From Salvia splendens (Eukaryota > Streptophyta > Magnoliopsida > Lamiales > Lamiaceae), in assembly GCF_004379255.2 (NCBI RefSeq), contig NC_056045.1:8211593-8275592 (forward strand): DNA of 64,000 nt. The letters are read 5' to 3'. The notes under the pieces are model-generated. The model searched no databases. It was not told the origin of the DNA and saw nothing but the letters and a program-made list of their open reading frames with translations. The first letter of the stretch is position 1; each line of letters begins with the position of its first letter. Positions 1 through 11,032 of this stretch are shown here, piece after piece. A program made the translations under genes and the position numbers.

Positions 1-230
1 GAAAAAGGAGTATTTATAGAGTAAAAAAAGAAAAAAAAAATTACCGTCCAACGGTAATATTACCTTCCTTGCTGGCCGACGAGTGGGCGTCACACCTATC
101 GCCACGTGGCGCTGGCGCGTGGAGAACTGTCGCACGAGCGACCGGGACGGAAGGCTACAACACTGTCTCGCGGTCGTCTCGTCTCGGAGAGACGAGACCG
201 AGACGCCCGCGAGACGCGTTGCGGATGCTC
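1..230. mobile_element. PIF/Harbinger-type element, one end only, inserted in a dioxygenase exon
   Basis: The GC-rich segment ends with GGATGCTC and is followed by TAA at 231-233. The paralogous uninterrupted exon near 54982 reads straight through a single TAA, which marks 230/231 as an exact insertion boundary with the 3-bp target duplication typical of PIF/Harbinger. The other end lies outside the window. A perfect hairpin with arms GTCTCGTCTC and GAGACGAGAC sits at 176-198. No transposase is visible here, so this may be a MITE. Confidence 0.7.
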
Positions 231-233
231 TAA

Positions 234-387
234 AACTATAGGAACGCCAAACCATTCCGACATAAATTTCCTCACATTACTCATGCAAGACACCACCGGC
301 AGCCTCCAAATTCTACGCCAACGCCAATGGCTCAACATCTCCCCAGTTCGCGGAACCCTCGTCGCCAATATTTGCTATCTCATGCAG
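234..387 (+). pseudogene. 2OG-Fe(II) dioxygenase, exon 2 fragment
   Basis: This is the 3' part of exon 2 of an ACC-oxidase-homolog-like dioxygenase. It keeps the iron-binding H-S-D motif (NHSD) and the exon end LMQ, followed by a GT donor at 388. It aligns with exon 2 of the copy at 54.8 kb at high identity. The exon is cut off upstream by the Harbinger insertion at 230. The intron-2-like sequence runs on to about 575 and then joins an unrelated repeat, so exon 3, with the distal iron-binding His and the RxS motif, is missing. It cannot make a functional enzyme. Confidence 0.85.
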
Positions 388-960
388 GTACTCAAAAATT
401 GAAAGATATAAACTGACATGCACGAGAATTACTCCATCCATCCCTTAACTTTTATTACATATTGACTATGCATGGGTTTATAAAAATGTAATGAAAATGG
501 GTTGAAAAAGTTAGTGGAACGTGAGTCATACTTTTTAATACTATTAGTTTTATAATGCAGAGTGAGATTGAGTTAGTTTTATACATTTGTATTTTATTTT
601 TATTTTATGGAGTAAATCTTAACTCATGTTTTCACATGTCAAAATTGATTATATGATCTATTATCATATATTAAAAATAATCAATAATAAAAAAATTATA
701 CTCTTATCCTAACTACAATAATTAATTGCTAACTCACTCTCTAGTTGCTAACTACAACTAATTTAAGACCATTGGATTTTAGAAATTTAGTGGTCTAAAA
801 TTTGTCACGTGTAGTTTTCATTTTTATTAATTAAATCGAAATAGATAAAAAAAACTACCAAATTATGATTTTGGATGAAAATGTCAATATAGTGTTTTGA
901 AAATATCAACAGTTTGCTTTGAGAATGTCAACACATTGTTTTAAGAATGACATTCTACGT
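388..960. repeat. Intron-2 remnant joined to a dispersed AT-rich repeat
   Basis: 388-575 matches intron 2 of the dioxygenase copy at 55141. From about 577 the sequence matches 3980-4365, 56190-56330 and 62700-62940, a repeat copied through the locus. At about 960 it switches, through a short TTAAT-like overlap, to the sequence that follows the stop codon of the intact dioxygenase at 22055. No gene is visible. Confidence 0.7.
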
Positions 961-2182
961 GTATTTTAATAAATAAATATTGGTTTTGCAAAAACATGAT
1001 TTTAATATAGTACCTTTCCGTTGTTTAAATTATCTTTATTTACACACTTGTGATGTTTCATCGGATCGAGCTTCATGATCACGCATGATGCACATGGTGT
1101 GTTTGCTTTGATATTAGAAATAAAACCTCATCTTACTGGAAATGTTTATTGAGGGACGTCTTTCTCATTTTTAAAAAATGCAATCCAACACGGTTACGCG
1201 ATAAATTATTGCATCGCACCATGTATTCGTGAGGGCTCTACTTCGACAATATTAAAATCAATGTAATGACAAGTACATATATAGGATATAGCCATCCAAG
1301 TTAGACCTCAATTACGTTTCTAATAGTAATATTAATTTCCCTAGAAACCCTAATGTTAATTAATTGAGTCACATACTTTAATTTTTAAAATACAATCCCA
1401 ACGCATTGCACCTGCCCATGTTAGTGAGGGATCCTTTTATATAGCCAGCCAAATTAGACTCCCGGTTGCCAAGGCCTTTCTAATTACATCATCCATCCAC
1501 TATAAACCTGCATCAGATACAAAGATACCCACTATTTATAAGCGGCTAAAAAAATCCTAAAAACAGAGTAAATAATTATTAAGAAAATTTAAAAAATAGC
1601 CCAAAAAAAAAGAAATTGTCTCATCTTCCTATCGGATGGCCGAAATCCATCATATATCTATCTTTGATTCTTCAACGCGATTCATAAGCACTATGCAAAT
1701 TTCAAATCATTCCGAAAAATAGAACGTTTTTTTGCGCATTTTCAGCCTCAACGGCGTCTACGGTGAAACTACATCTTTAGGCTAGAGGTAATATTTTGTT
1801 ATAATTAAATGCCAAAAACTCCCTGTGGGATATACTCCCTCCTTCCCATAATAGCTATCAAACTTTCATTTTTACTTTGTCCCATAAAAGGTACTATCAC
1901 ATTTCCTTTTCTAGAAAATATTTTTTATCTCACAATAATATAAATATAGTATTTTTTTTCTCCACTTAACACACAAACTTCTCCTAGATATTGTGCCATT
2001 ATCCATGTGCCTGTCAATTAAAACGTATTTTTCATTTAATTTTTAATATTATTATATTTTATTTTTAGTTTCACCTATTATAAATAGTAAAATTAAATAA
2101 TAAATTAAATGCAAAACTATATTTGGAAAAAAAATTTACAAATTTTATATTTACAAATTTGTACCACAAAGCTAAACATATA

Positions 2183-2384
2183 CTCCCTCTGTCCCATAAT
2201 AGATGTCACATTTTCTTTTTCTGTTTGTCTCACAAAAGATGTCACATTTCCTTTTTTTGGAAAAAGTTCCCTCTCGCATTAATATAAATATATTATTTTC
2301 TCTTTTCACTTAACACACAAAACAACACCTCCTAAAATCACGTGACAATCCCCAAGTGTGACATCTACTATGGGACGGAGGGAG
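2183..2384. mobile_element. Stowaway-like MITE
   Basis: About 202 bp with terminal inverted repeats of the CTCCCTCYGTCCC type, flanked by TA on both sides, as in Stowaway (Tc1/mariner-derived) MITEs. The same insertion is present in the paralogous block at 48556-48757, so it predates that duplication. Confidence 0.75.
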
Positions 2385-2756
2385 TATTTTGTATTAAAAT
2401 TAAATAATGTTTCACATAAAGCAACAAAACACTCTTTTAAGTGTAAAACTAATTTTCCCATATTGAATCACAAAGAAACTTGGAGTAGTCAACCTATCTA
2501 TAAAACAACCATTTATCCCAAATCGAAGACTCAATGTGGATTTTAAGAAATGTAAAGAAAAATTAATGGAAAAAGTTATTGAAATGTGGATCCCTCGAGA
2601 TATCTTGAAAAATCAAAAGCATATATGTACTTCCAAATTTACTAAATAAAAAGAACCGATCCACATCATGCATGATTTTTCGATCAAGTGGTGAATCGCA
2701 TGTTTACTTGTACATAGCGATATGTCATTGTCATCAAATAATGGACATTCCTATAA

Positions 2757-3245
2757 GAGTAATGGCCAAAATTGGTCCTGAACATATGGTCATTTTACGT
2801 TTTTTGTCCTAAACATTATCTTTTAGATTTTTTGGTCCTGAACATATAAAAATTTGATCATTTTGGTCCTGGACTAACTGTTCCGTTAAAATCTAACGGT
2901 CAACGTAAAATGACCATATGTTCAAGACCAATTTTGGACTTTACTCTTAAATCCTAACTGATTAGTTGAAGTAATGTATGTATTTTGGCATGAATGTGGA
3001 GTGGAATCATGATGTAAAAGCTTTATTCGAAATCAATAGATTTAGTAATGTTTGAATTTCTTGGTAGTAAGGTATGTATTTTGAATGTGGAGTGAAGTAA
3101 TGTATGGATTTTTTAACGTAATAGTTAGTCCAGGACCAAAATGATAAAATTTTCATATGTTCAGGACCAAAAAATCCAAAAGATAATGTTTAGGACCAAA
3201 AACATAAAATGACCATATGTTCAGGATCAATTTTGGCATTTACTC
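2757..3245. mobile_element. Mutator-type MITE with 9-bp target duplication
   Basis: About 489 bp. It starts GAGTAATGGCCAAAATTGG and ends with the inverted equivalent (GGCATTTACTC). TTCCTATAA is duplicated exactly at 2748-2756 and 3246-3254. The paralogous block near 50490 has a single TTCCTATAA and no element, so this is a clean occupied/empty pair. The 9-bp duplication points to the Mutator superfamily. No coding capacity. Confidence 0.85.
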
Positions 3246-3318
3246 TTCCTATAATGAACAACAATAAATAAGATTGTCTTATAACAAAAAAATATCACTC
3301 TACTAAAAAAAACATAGC

Positions 3319-3485
3319 ATGGCGATTTGTAGCAAATGAGACTACGAATGGGGAAGAGCGGTTCAAGAATTCGGCAAGACGAAAGCCGGCGTCAAGGGTC
3401 TGGCGGACGCGGGCGTGACCGAGCTGCCTCGTCTCTTCGTTCACCCGCCCGAGCATCTGATTTGCATTATTACAAGATACATTAA
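3319..3485 (+). pseudogene. 2OG-Fe(II) dioxygenase, internally deleted copy
   Basis: The first 46 or so codons of exon 1 (matching the start of the copy at 50558) are fused near 3455 directly to the last codons of exon 3 (ending YYKIH, then TAA). Everything between is gone, including both introns, exon 2 and all catalytic residues. The join lies where both parent sequences share ATCTG, which suggests a microhomology-mediated deletion. Codon 7 is also TGA where the paralog has GGG. The 3' flank continues in register with the 3' flank of the copy at 55693. Confidence 0.9.
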
Positions 3486-5302
3486 GTTTTTGTAGGATGC
3501 TAAATGCGCCATTAGAAGAGGAAAACTATGGTGATAAACTGTATTTCTTTAAATATACTATATATCAGTATTTCAATGGTTAAGATATATTGTTACATGG
3601 TGTGTCCAACCAATTACACCATGCACTGTGAATTTGACATATGCTTACCTTTAGTTATTTTACTGCTACATTGTTTACTCGCATTTTGTTTTAGTGCTTA
3701 TAAATTGTGCATCAAGGTGGAGCGTACATGTTAAAAAGTTAATGACGTGACTGTTTAAGTGTATTAAACAGCGTCGTTCAAGTAGTTGAACATTTTGTCC
3801 AAATGGTATTTTCTGTTTGCCATATCATATATAATTTTCCTCAAATATGAGATTTTAGGACAATCAAGAAAAATGTCAAAGTTATAATATAATTGGAAAT
3901 ATGATTTAATGAAAGCACCAATTGATACATATTAATTCATAGATATTTTAGAATAGAGGGAGTAGGAGGGAGTAGTCGAAATGCATTTGTATTTTATTTT
4001 TATTTTATGGAGTAAATCTTAATTCATGTTTTAACATGTCAAAATTTATTATATGATCTATTATCATATGTTAAAAATAATCAATAATAAAAATTTTATA
4101 CTCTTATCCTAACTACAATAATTAATTGCTAACTCACTCTCCAGTTGCTAACTACAACTAATTTAAGACCATTGGATTTTAGAAATTTAGTGGTCTAAAA
4201 TTTGCCACGTGTAGTTTTCATTTATATTAATTAAATCGAAATAGATAAAAAAAACTACCAAATTATGATTTTGGATGAAAATGTCAATATAGTGTTTTGA
4301 AAATATCAACAGTTTGCTTTGAGAATGTCAACACATTGTTTTAAGAATGACATTCTACATGTATTTTAATGACATATTTTATATACTATGTTGACATTTG
4401 TTGGTGTACGAAAAAATTGAAATTTTTTGAATTTTTTCAAATTTTGACATCGGAACATATGCAAGTAAGTTTTCGCTAGAATCCTTATGAAATCATCTTT
4501 AATTTGATATATGTTGTGCAAAAAAATAATTTAAATCGAGAAAGTTATATGCGTTTTAAAGTTATGTGATATAACGCGATATAAGGAAATTCATACTGTT
4601 ATCGTATCGAAAACTTACGTTACGATATCGCATCTTATCGAAAATTAAGATATACCAAAAATTTGATAATTTTTCAATATATTTCAATACGATACGAGCG
4701 ATATATCATTTTTTCGATATTTTTCCCCAGCCCTATTCAATCATTTTAATTTGATGATAGTGAATTACTAGTTTAAATGGTAGTAGTATATTATCCAAGT
4801 CACCTACATTTTCCGTGATTTCCTCATATTTCTAATTATTCCTTAAGAAACTAGAGAGTTAAAAGGGATAATTACAGGGCGAGATCAAGTTAGAGACAAA
4901 TGATTACCAAATAAAATTTTATGGCATGGAAAAAAAAGTCGAAAATCGGCTAACTATTAGTCTTTAAATTTGTGCATGGTGTACGCGTGGTTAAGTAATT
5001 TTAAATGTGAGCATTTAACTTTACTTTTCCCCTTCAACATGAATTTTAAGAAAGAAAATAATTCCAATAAATACGATGAAAATTAAAAATATCAGAGTTG
5101 AGATACATAAAAAGTTAGAAAAATATTTCATTTCTTCATTCTTAATTCTTATTAAATACTTTAATTATATTTATAATATACAAGAAGATATATTAAAATA
5201 AATCAAATCAAATCAAATCAACTACTATTGTAGTGTAAATCAAATCAAATCTTAATAATCATAAGAATAAATTAACATACAGCTAAATGGAGTAATATAG
5301 AA
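3486..5302. repeat. Duplicated 3' flank and dispersed AT-rich repeats; no gene
   Basis: 3486-3990 matches 55693-56190, the 3' flank of the other dioxygenase copy. 3980-4870 matches 62700-64000, including a segment rich in CGATA/TATCG steps ending CCCAGCCCTA near 4735, which looks like one end of a hAT-type MITE. A short AAATC microsatellite lies near 5200. No coding potential was recognised. Confidence 0.65.
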
Positions 5303-5861
5303 TAGGGGTGGCAAATCGTGTGGATTGGGTCCTTATCGGGTCAACCTGATAACGACCCAACATAATAAGGCCTAACCCGAATCCGACCTGTTAATAAAAC
5401 TGTCAATCCGAACATAAACCCGACCTGCTACCCTCAAATCCGAATACGATCTGAACTCGACACGAACCCGTTAATGACGCGATATAATATGGATTGACAC
5501 GACACGATAACGACTCAAACCGATATTACACGATTAAAACTTGATATTACACGATTTAACCTAATTTTAAACTTGATTTATATGATAAAAAGCCATTTTC
5601 CACAATTTAATCTTGAATTACAAGACATTTGTAAAGCATTATTTATTTTAAAAATAATAAAAATAATGAAAATAATAATATTAATTTTTAATTGGTTATC
5701 CGTATCCAACCTGCATCCAACCCGAACCCAACCCGAATATTTCGGGTTCTTAACAGGTCAACCCAATATGGACACGAACTTAATAAGGCTTGACGCCAAC
5801 CCATTATTTTCGTGCGGATTCGTTTCGGATTAACGTGTCGAGTCAAAAATTGTCAGCCCTA
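5303..5861. mobile_element. hAT-type MITE
   Basis: 559 bp starting TAGGGGTGGCAA and ending TTGTCAGCCCTA, imperfect inverted repeats of a hAT-like MITE. It is flanked by near-identical 8-mers, ATATAGAA at 5295-5302 and ATATAGAT at 5862-5869. The interior is rich in repeated ACCCGA/CGGGT words. No transposase. Confidence 0.75.
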
Positions 5862-6270
5862 ATATAGATGATATCATTTACTTTTAAAAATAGTATTCAC
5901 CTCCATCTCAATCAGTATCAGAAGAGTGTGATATTATTCAGCAACAACTTCATGTTATTCACCTCCATCTCAATCGATATCAGAAACATTTTTACTTACA
6001 ATAGATCAGGAGCATCAATACCAACATATAACCCAAATTAACATTATTTCTCTGCAACTTCAAAGATGAATGACCTTCTATCCATAAATATGTTCAAAAC
6101 CACACGACACAATCAAACTAGGATATTCTCGGAAACACAATGAGAAAAAGGTTAGAGAAAAGATTGAGATATTGTAGATTTTGAAAAGAATGCAGATTGG
6201 AGATGAAACTGAAACAAAAGAAAAGAAAAAAAACGGAAACAGATTTGATGAGAGAACAGAGATTGAGATT
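5862..6270. other. Intergenic spacer, nothing recognised
   Basis: Between the hAT MITE and the 88-bp minisatellite. It contains a short local repeat of TTCACCTCCATCTCAATC-like words near 5898 and 5958. No gene, RNA or element end was recognised. Confidence 0.5.
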
Positions 6271-6530
6271 GATATTTCAGATCCATAGAATCTTATTTCA
6301 ATCTTTGAGAACAGAGAAAATAGAATTCAATCGGAGATTAAAATTGACAAACAAATTTGATATTTCAGATTCATAGAATCCTATTTCAATTTGTGAGAAT
6401 AGAGGAAACCGAATTCAATTGGAGATTAAAATTGAGAAACGGATTTGATATTTCAGATTCATAAAATCCTATTTCAATCTGTGAGAATAGAGAAAACCGA
6501 ATTTCTATCGGTGAAATCAGAGAGAACCGA
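6271..6530. repeat. 88-bp minisatellite, about three units
   Basis: Units begin GATATTTCAGAT at 6271, 6359 and 6447, exactly 88 bp apart, with the third incomplete and diverged. Each carries GAGATTAAAATTGA and a GAATTC-containing purine-rich section. No coding function is evident. Confidence 0.75.
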
Positions 6531-6798
6531 TTTAGATCGGTGAGAACAGAGAAATTTCAATGAGAAAAAAAAATTCAGATTGGCGAGATTCAAATCAACC
6601 GATTCAAAAATAGAAATGAAATATAGAGATTGATGAGAGAAAATTGAAAAACCTGAGAGGAGATCAAACACTTTTCCCGCTGGAGGTTAGTCGATCGGAG
6701 AACTCTCCGGAAACAAATCAACACGATTGTTCATTATGAACAAAGAGAAAATAGATCCGGATGTAAGAGTGATATGCATAAGATTTTCTCTGATACCA

Positions 6799-7024
6799 TG
6801 TAAAATATTGAGAATTGACTAGGATGGAAACAAACACTATTGAAGGAGGATGAAGATTTTACAGAAACCCTAGATGTGAGAGGGAAGAGAAAAGAGAGAA
6901 AAATATCTTTAATGACTACATTTTTATTAATTGGTTGGTTCAGGTTTTTTTTCCTGAAACACCTTAGCGGTGGGGGATTAGGTTGACCTCCAACCTGTCC
7001 ATACAAATAGAAGTCTCATACACA
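6799..7024 (-). mobile_element. LTR retrotransposon remnant with primer-binding site
   Basis: On the minus strand a TG...CA segment of about 225 bp ends TATTTTACA and is immediately followed by TGGTATCAGAG (complement at 6788-6798), the primer-binding site for initiator Met-tRNA used by many plant LTR elements. This fits a 5' LTR of a minus-strand element whose interior has decayed. The outer boundary near 7024 is a guess and no second LTR was found. Confidence 0.5.
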
Positions 7025-7422
7025 CAAAGTCCAAGCCCAAAAGTGACTTGAACAAGAAACGAACAAGACTAAAAAACAAGCTAAGACAACCCCACAAGTC
7101 GGGTGTGCTATCTATGTATCCATCTAGCCAAGGTTATGAAACAAGTGAACGATGCATACAAACATGTGGCTGGCCCAAAAGTGACCAAGCCCAAAGGAAG
7201 AACAACGAAAAATAAATCATAAGACAAAAACCAAGTAGATCATATGTCCCGATACCTGAATCTGAATTTCGAATAGCCCAATTGGTCCATCCTCACAAGT
7301 GCCTTCAAGTATTGGGGTGTTGTATCCGCATCATAGAATGTGAGGGCAGGGGTCTGGACCCCCCTATGTGCTAAAAAATATGTTGCTCGATTGCCCTCTC
7401 GATGAATGTTAGAGAAGCGCGT

Positions 7423-8008
7423 CTACAGCTGTGAGAGCAAGGGACCGATGCGAGCCATGTGGTGTCTCACGTCCGCTGCTCCCCTCTGACCCGAAGTGAA
7501 CAATGCGACCACTGCTGTTGCATCCATCTCGACCCAAACCTGTGTTGAGAACTCCATAGCCATCGTCAGACCGTGAAGCTCCGCCTCAAAGCCCGACGCA
7601 GCTACAAAGGGCGTGCAAAAGGCCCTCAAGAGAGAGCCATCTGGACCACAAACCACTCCCCCGCCACCAGCCAGTCCAGTCGAGGTAGAAAAGGCCCCAT
7701 CAGTGTTCAACTTCACCGAAAGAGTCGGGTGGGTTCCAAAGAACGCTGAGGGACCTCAGAACTCGCCGGCGAGGAGGAGTCATAGGCATGAAATCGACAG
7801 CAGGGGTGCAACCGCGCCAATGAAGGGGGACTAGCACACCCGCCGCCACCAAAGTCCGCAACTGATGAATCACCTGCCAAATCACGTGGGAAGCACGAAA
7901 AGAAATGTCGCGGTGCTTGCAGCTATTTGTCCCCGTCCAAATGAACCAGTAGACCAAGCAAGAAATAATGAAACAAATGTGCAAGGTGGGAGCCCTGTGA
8001 GAGGACAT
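7423..8008 (-). pseudogene. LINE-type RNase H domain and upstream linker, decayed
   Basis: The segment 7716 to 7423 encodes about 97 residues beginning KLNTDGAF, with a G-G-G-G-V-V strand, the acidic residue of E-A-E-L, and V-W-V-E-M-D. These are hallmarks of the RNase H domain (RVT_3) at the end of plant non-LTR retrotransposon polyproteins. The segment upstream on the same strand (8008-7700) reads VYWFIWTGTN...LRTLVAAGVL, resembling the linker between the zf-RVT region and RNase H. The two are in different frames, with a shift near 7720. The reverse transcriptase is absent, so this is a 5'-truncated, inactive LINE tail. Confidence 0.75.
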
Positions 8009-8396
8009 CCACTAGAAACCTAATTTAAGTGCAAAGTCAGTGCACGTGTGAATGTGTGTGCGTATATTAGGAAACCAGCCATCAAAGTAGTCCCAAACAG
8101 ACCTCGCCGACTGACTAGACACCAACAAGTAAAGACTCGACTTAATTTATCGCAGCAACAAGAAAATAGCAGTATAATATATAAAACGTGGTTCAACGTT
8201 GGCTGGCTTGCCGATTTTGTGTATATTGGTAATACCATTACCCACTTCCTAAAAACAATTTTAAAATAAGTGCCACAATATTGCTCATACAGCTTAATTT
8301 ATAGGTATAACCACTCTCTTTCTCGTTGTGCATAATTATTTCAACACACGCACACTGCACCGACATCGATCACATACTAAAACATATACACTTTTT

Positions 8397-8486
8397 ATAA
8401 AATAAAATAAAATAAAATAAAATAAAATAAAATAAAATAAAATAAAATAAAATAAAATAAAATAAAATAAAATAAAATAAAATAAA
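8397..8486. repeat. (AAAAT)n microsatellite
   Basis: About 17 perfect tandem copies of the pentanucleotide AAAAT. Copy number may be unreliable in assembled sequence. Confidence 0.95.
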
Positions 8487-9283
8487 GTTACACCTATTGT
8501 AATCTAATTATTCGCTGTCACAAATCAACTTCACGTGGGACCGATCTGGAATTTCGGATCCACATTTGCTAATTTCATGACTACTGCCACATCCAAAAAG
8601 CAATTTACTTTATAATTACATTTACTTTGTTTTCATTCTAAATAAAATGGACTTTTATGATTCACCTAACTCATCCACACTCACGCTATTATATCATAAA
8701 ATCAATATATAATCCACATTTCACTAATTCATTCGTTATATTTTTTCACAAAATTAATCAATTTCTTAAAACTCGTATCAGATCAAATGAGACTGTAAAT
8801 AGCGGATGAAAGGGAGTAATTTTTTGTAACATGATCATACGCAGAACCAATCTAGTAGCTAGGGGAGTGAAAAAAAATACCCAATGATGTTTAGGTCCGT
8901 AGGATTCAACAATAAAACTCTGGCTTTGTTACTTCTTCTGTCAACATTGTAAGTCCAAAGTTTTCTATTTTAGCTCATCCTTTATTAATTGTCTCATTTC
9001 ATTTATAGTGTAGTTGACAGTTGAGATTATACTCTCTTAGTCCCAATAAATATAAAACGTTTATTTTTCGACACGATTTTATGTAGTTATTGTTTTGTGA
9101 ATTAAGAAAGGGAGAGTAGAGTAAGAGAGGGGAACAAGTTGAGATAATGTTATTTCTATTTTATGTAACGTTTTATTTTTTAAAGAGACAACTCAAAAAT
9201 GAAAATATTTCATTTTTAGTGAGATATAGAGAAGTATTTAATCAACTGAGTCTCATTTTACTTGCATATAATGCTAGGTTCTA
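8487..9283. other. Spacer upstream of the BAHD gene
   Basis: AT-rich, no gene recognised. 9030-9140 is a degenerate relative of the Stowaway-like unit just downstream (ACTCTCTTAGTCCCAATAAA), so two related MITE-like units appear to sit in tandem. Confidence 0.5.
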
Positions 9284-9486
9284 CTCCCTCCGTCCCAATA
9301 AATATGGAACATTTGGTTTTCGGCACGAGATTTTATGTACTGTTGTTTTGTGGGTTAATAAATAGAGAGTAAAGTAAGAGAGATGAAAAAGTAGAGATGA
9401 TGTTATTTCTATTTTGATAAACGTTTCATTTTTTTATGGGACAATCAAAAAAGGAAAATGTTTAATTTCTAATGGGATATTGGGAG
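9284..9486. mobile_element. Stowaway-like MITE upstream of the BAHD gene
   Basis: 203 bp opening CTCCCTCCGTCCC after TA and closing with a decayed inverted repeat (TATTGGGAG) before TA. It ends about 85 bp upstream of the presumed TATA box, so it lies in the proximal promoter region. Confidence 0.65.
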
Positions 9487-9549
9487 TATATCAAATGGCC
9501 GTATGATATCACGCATCCTAGAGTCAATTTCGGCTGACTATCCATTTTC

Positions 9550-9580
9550 CACGTGTCAATACCTGATTTATTATATATGC
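9550..9580 (+). promoter_or_regulatory. BAHD core promoter: G-box and TATA
   Basis: CACGTG at 9550-9555 (within CCACGTGTC, an ABRE/G-box context bound by bZIP or bHLH factors) is followed by TTATATATG at 9571. A start about 30 bp downstream of the TATA would give a 5' leader of roughly 50 nt before ATG 9656. Function is inferred from position only. Confidence 0.5.
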
Positions 9581-9655
9581 GCAGATTGAGAAGCATAGCA
9601 CAACACAATAACATTAGCTACTACTCTAAATCTTAAGTCTCAACCAATAGAAAAC

Positions 9656-11032
9656 ATGAAGATCCAAAAGATTAACACACAATTGATCAAACCACTCACC
9701 CCAACTCCTCCAAACCTCACCAACTACAAAATCTCCTTCCTAGACAAATGTCTCTCACCCATGAACTTGGCTGTTCTTCTCTTCTACCAATCCAAACCCG
9801 AATCCCAACCTCACTTGCAAGAATCACTTGCCCGAATCTTGGTGGACTTCTATCCACTCGCCGGAAGATACATCAAGGAACAAAGCCTTGTCCACTGCAA
9901 CGACGACGGCGCCGAGTTCGTCACAGCACAAGCCACCGACGTCGACCTCAACGACGTTATCGGAACGAACGACGCCGACATTCTGCAACACGTGTATCCC
10001 GATTCCTACTACCGATGCGACGAGGATGCCTCGAACCCACTCCTGTCCATCCAGGCCACCCATTTCCCCTGCGGCGGCGCCATCATCGCCGTCAGCGTTT
10101 CCCACCGAATCTTCGACATACCGTCCATAACCACATTCATATCCGCCTGGTCAAGCGTCCACCATCCTAATAAATCTGTTCAGGTCAGATAGAAATCCAC
10201 CGGTTTCCATCCTAAAAATAATTTATTATACAAAGATTTCAGTTATCTCTTTATATTAATATTTAATTATTTTTGTTTCAATTGCCAGGTCACGCCGTCT
10301 TTCAACATCCCGTCTCTGCTCCCCTGCAAAGAGCACAATTTTGGGGTGCATTTGAAGCGATCCAGCGCCGAGGAGCCCAAGATTATCGCCAAGAGGCTAC
10401 TGTTCGACAAGGCGGCTTTAGCCAGCCTCAAGTCAAAATTAAAGCCAAACACGATCTCAGATGGTGAGATCGTGTCTGGTGTTATAGCAAAGGCCCTGGT
10501 CCGTCTGGACAGGGCCAAGCATGGGAAAAACAGAGAGTTTGTGGTTTTCCAACCGATTAACATGCGAGAGAGGACGATCCCGCCTCAGTCGAAGCACGTG
10601 TGCGCGAACCTGACATTCACCACGCTCACAGCTCCCGTGGCCGCCTCGGAGGAGATTGAAGTGCAGGAAATCGTTGATGTGATAGGCGAAGGCGTTCGGG
10701 CCAATGTAGCGGAGCTTGCGGGAATACTGTCTCGGGATACGGACGGACGAGATATCATCATAAAAAGCTTGGGGAGCTTGATGAAGGCGATTTCGAACCG
10801 GGAGACGAATTTCATAGTGTTTTCGGATTGCAGCGAGTTTGAATTCTACGAGGCGGATTTCGGGTGGGGGAAGCCGGTGTGGACGACCATCACACCGCAG
10901 CGGCTGCGCAGCAACGCCACGGTGCTGATGAGGAACAGAGAGGGAGATGGGATTGAGGCATGGGTTCATTTGTACCAAGATGACATGCCTCGCTTCCAGG
11001 AAGATGAGGATATCACACCATTTGCACATTAG
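9656..11032 (+). CDS. BAHD acyltransferase, vinorine synthase/DAT-like
   Basis: Two exons, 9656-10183 and 10289-11032, with a 105-bp GT-AG intron after codon 176, give 423 aa with no interruption. The family transfers an acyl group from acyl-CoA to a hydroxyl or amine of specialised metabolites in the cytosol. The catalytic HxxxD is H150-R-I-F-D154, and the structural DFGWG motif is at about 366-370, followed by KPVW. Length and the single intron position are normal for the family. N-terminal residues K-P-L-T-P-T-P and F-L-D are typical of clade III enzymes such as vinorine synthase and deacetylvindoline acetyltransferase. The start is the first ATG after the TATA/G-box promoter. Substrate cannot be told from sequence. 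It is the only BAHD gene in the window and appears intact. Confidence 0.93.

Larger units (their letters stand above)
961..3318. repeat. Segmental duplicate block (matches 22050-22586 and 47840-50557)
   Basis: 961-1505 is nearly identical to 22050-22586, and 1503-3318 matches 47840-50557 apart from insertions private to each copy. This block is the unoccupied counterpart of the locus that received the large Harbinger element: the sequence around TAA at 1503-1505 is continuous here and split by 25 kb in the other copy. No host gene is visible in it. Confidence 0.85.

Noticed and set aside
3528..3734. 68-codon hydrophobic plus-strand ORF
   Set aside because: In the duplicated 3' flank of dioxygenase copies; the paralog at about 55735-55940 does not keep the frame.
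8048..8269. Plus-strand 73-codon ORF next to the LINE remnant
   Set aside because: No recognisable domain, and an equally long frame exists on the other strand.
9748..10170. Alternative-frame ORFs over BAHD exon 1
   Set aside because: Shadows of the acyltransferase frame with abnormal composition (Arg/His-rich).
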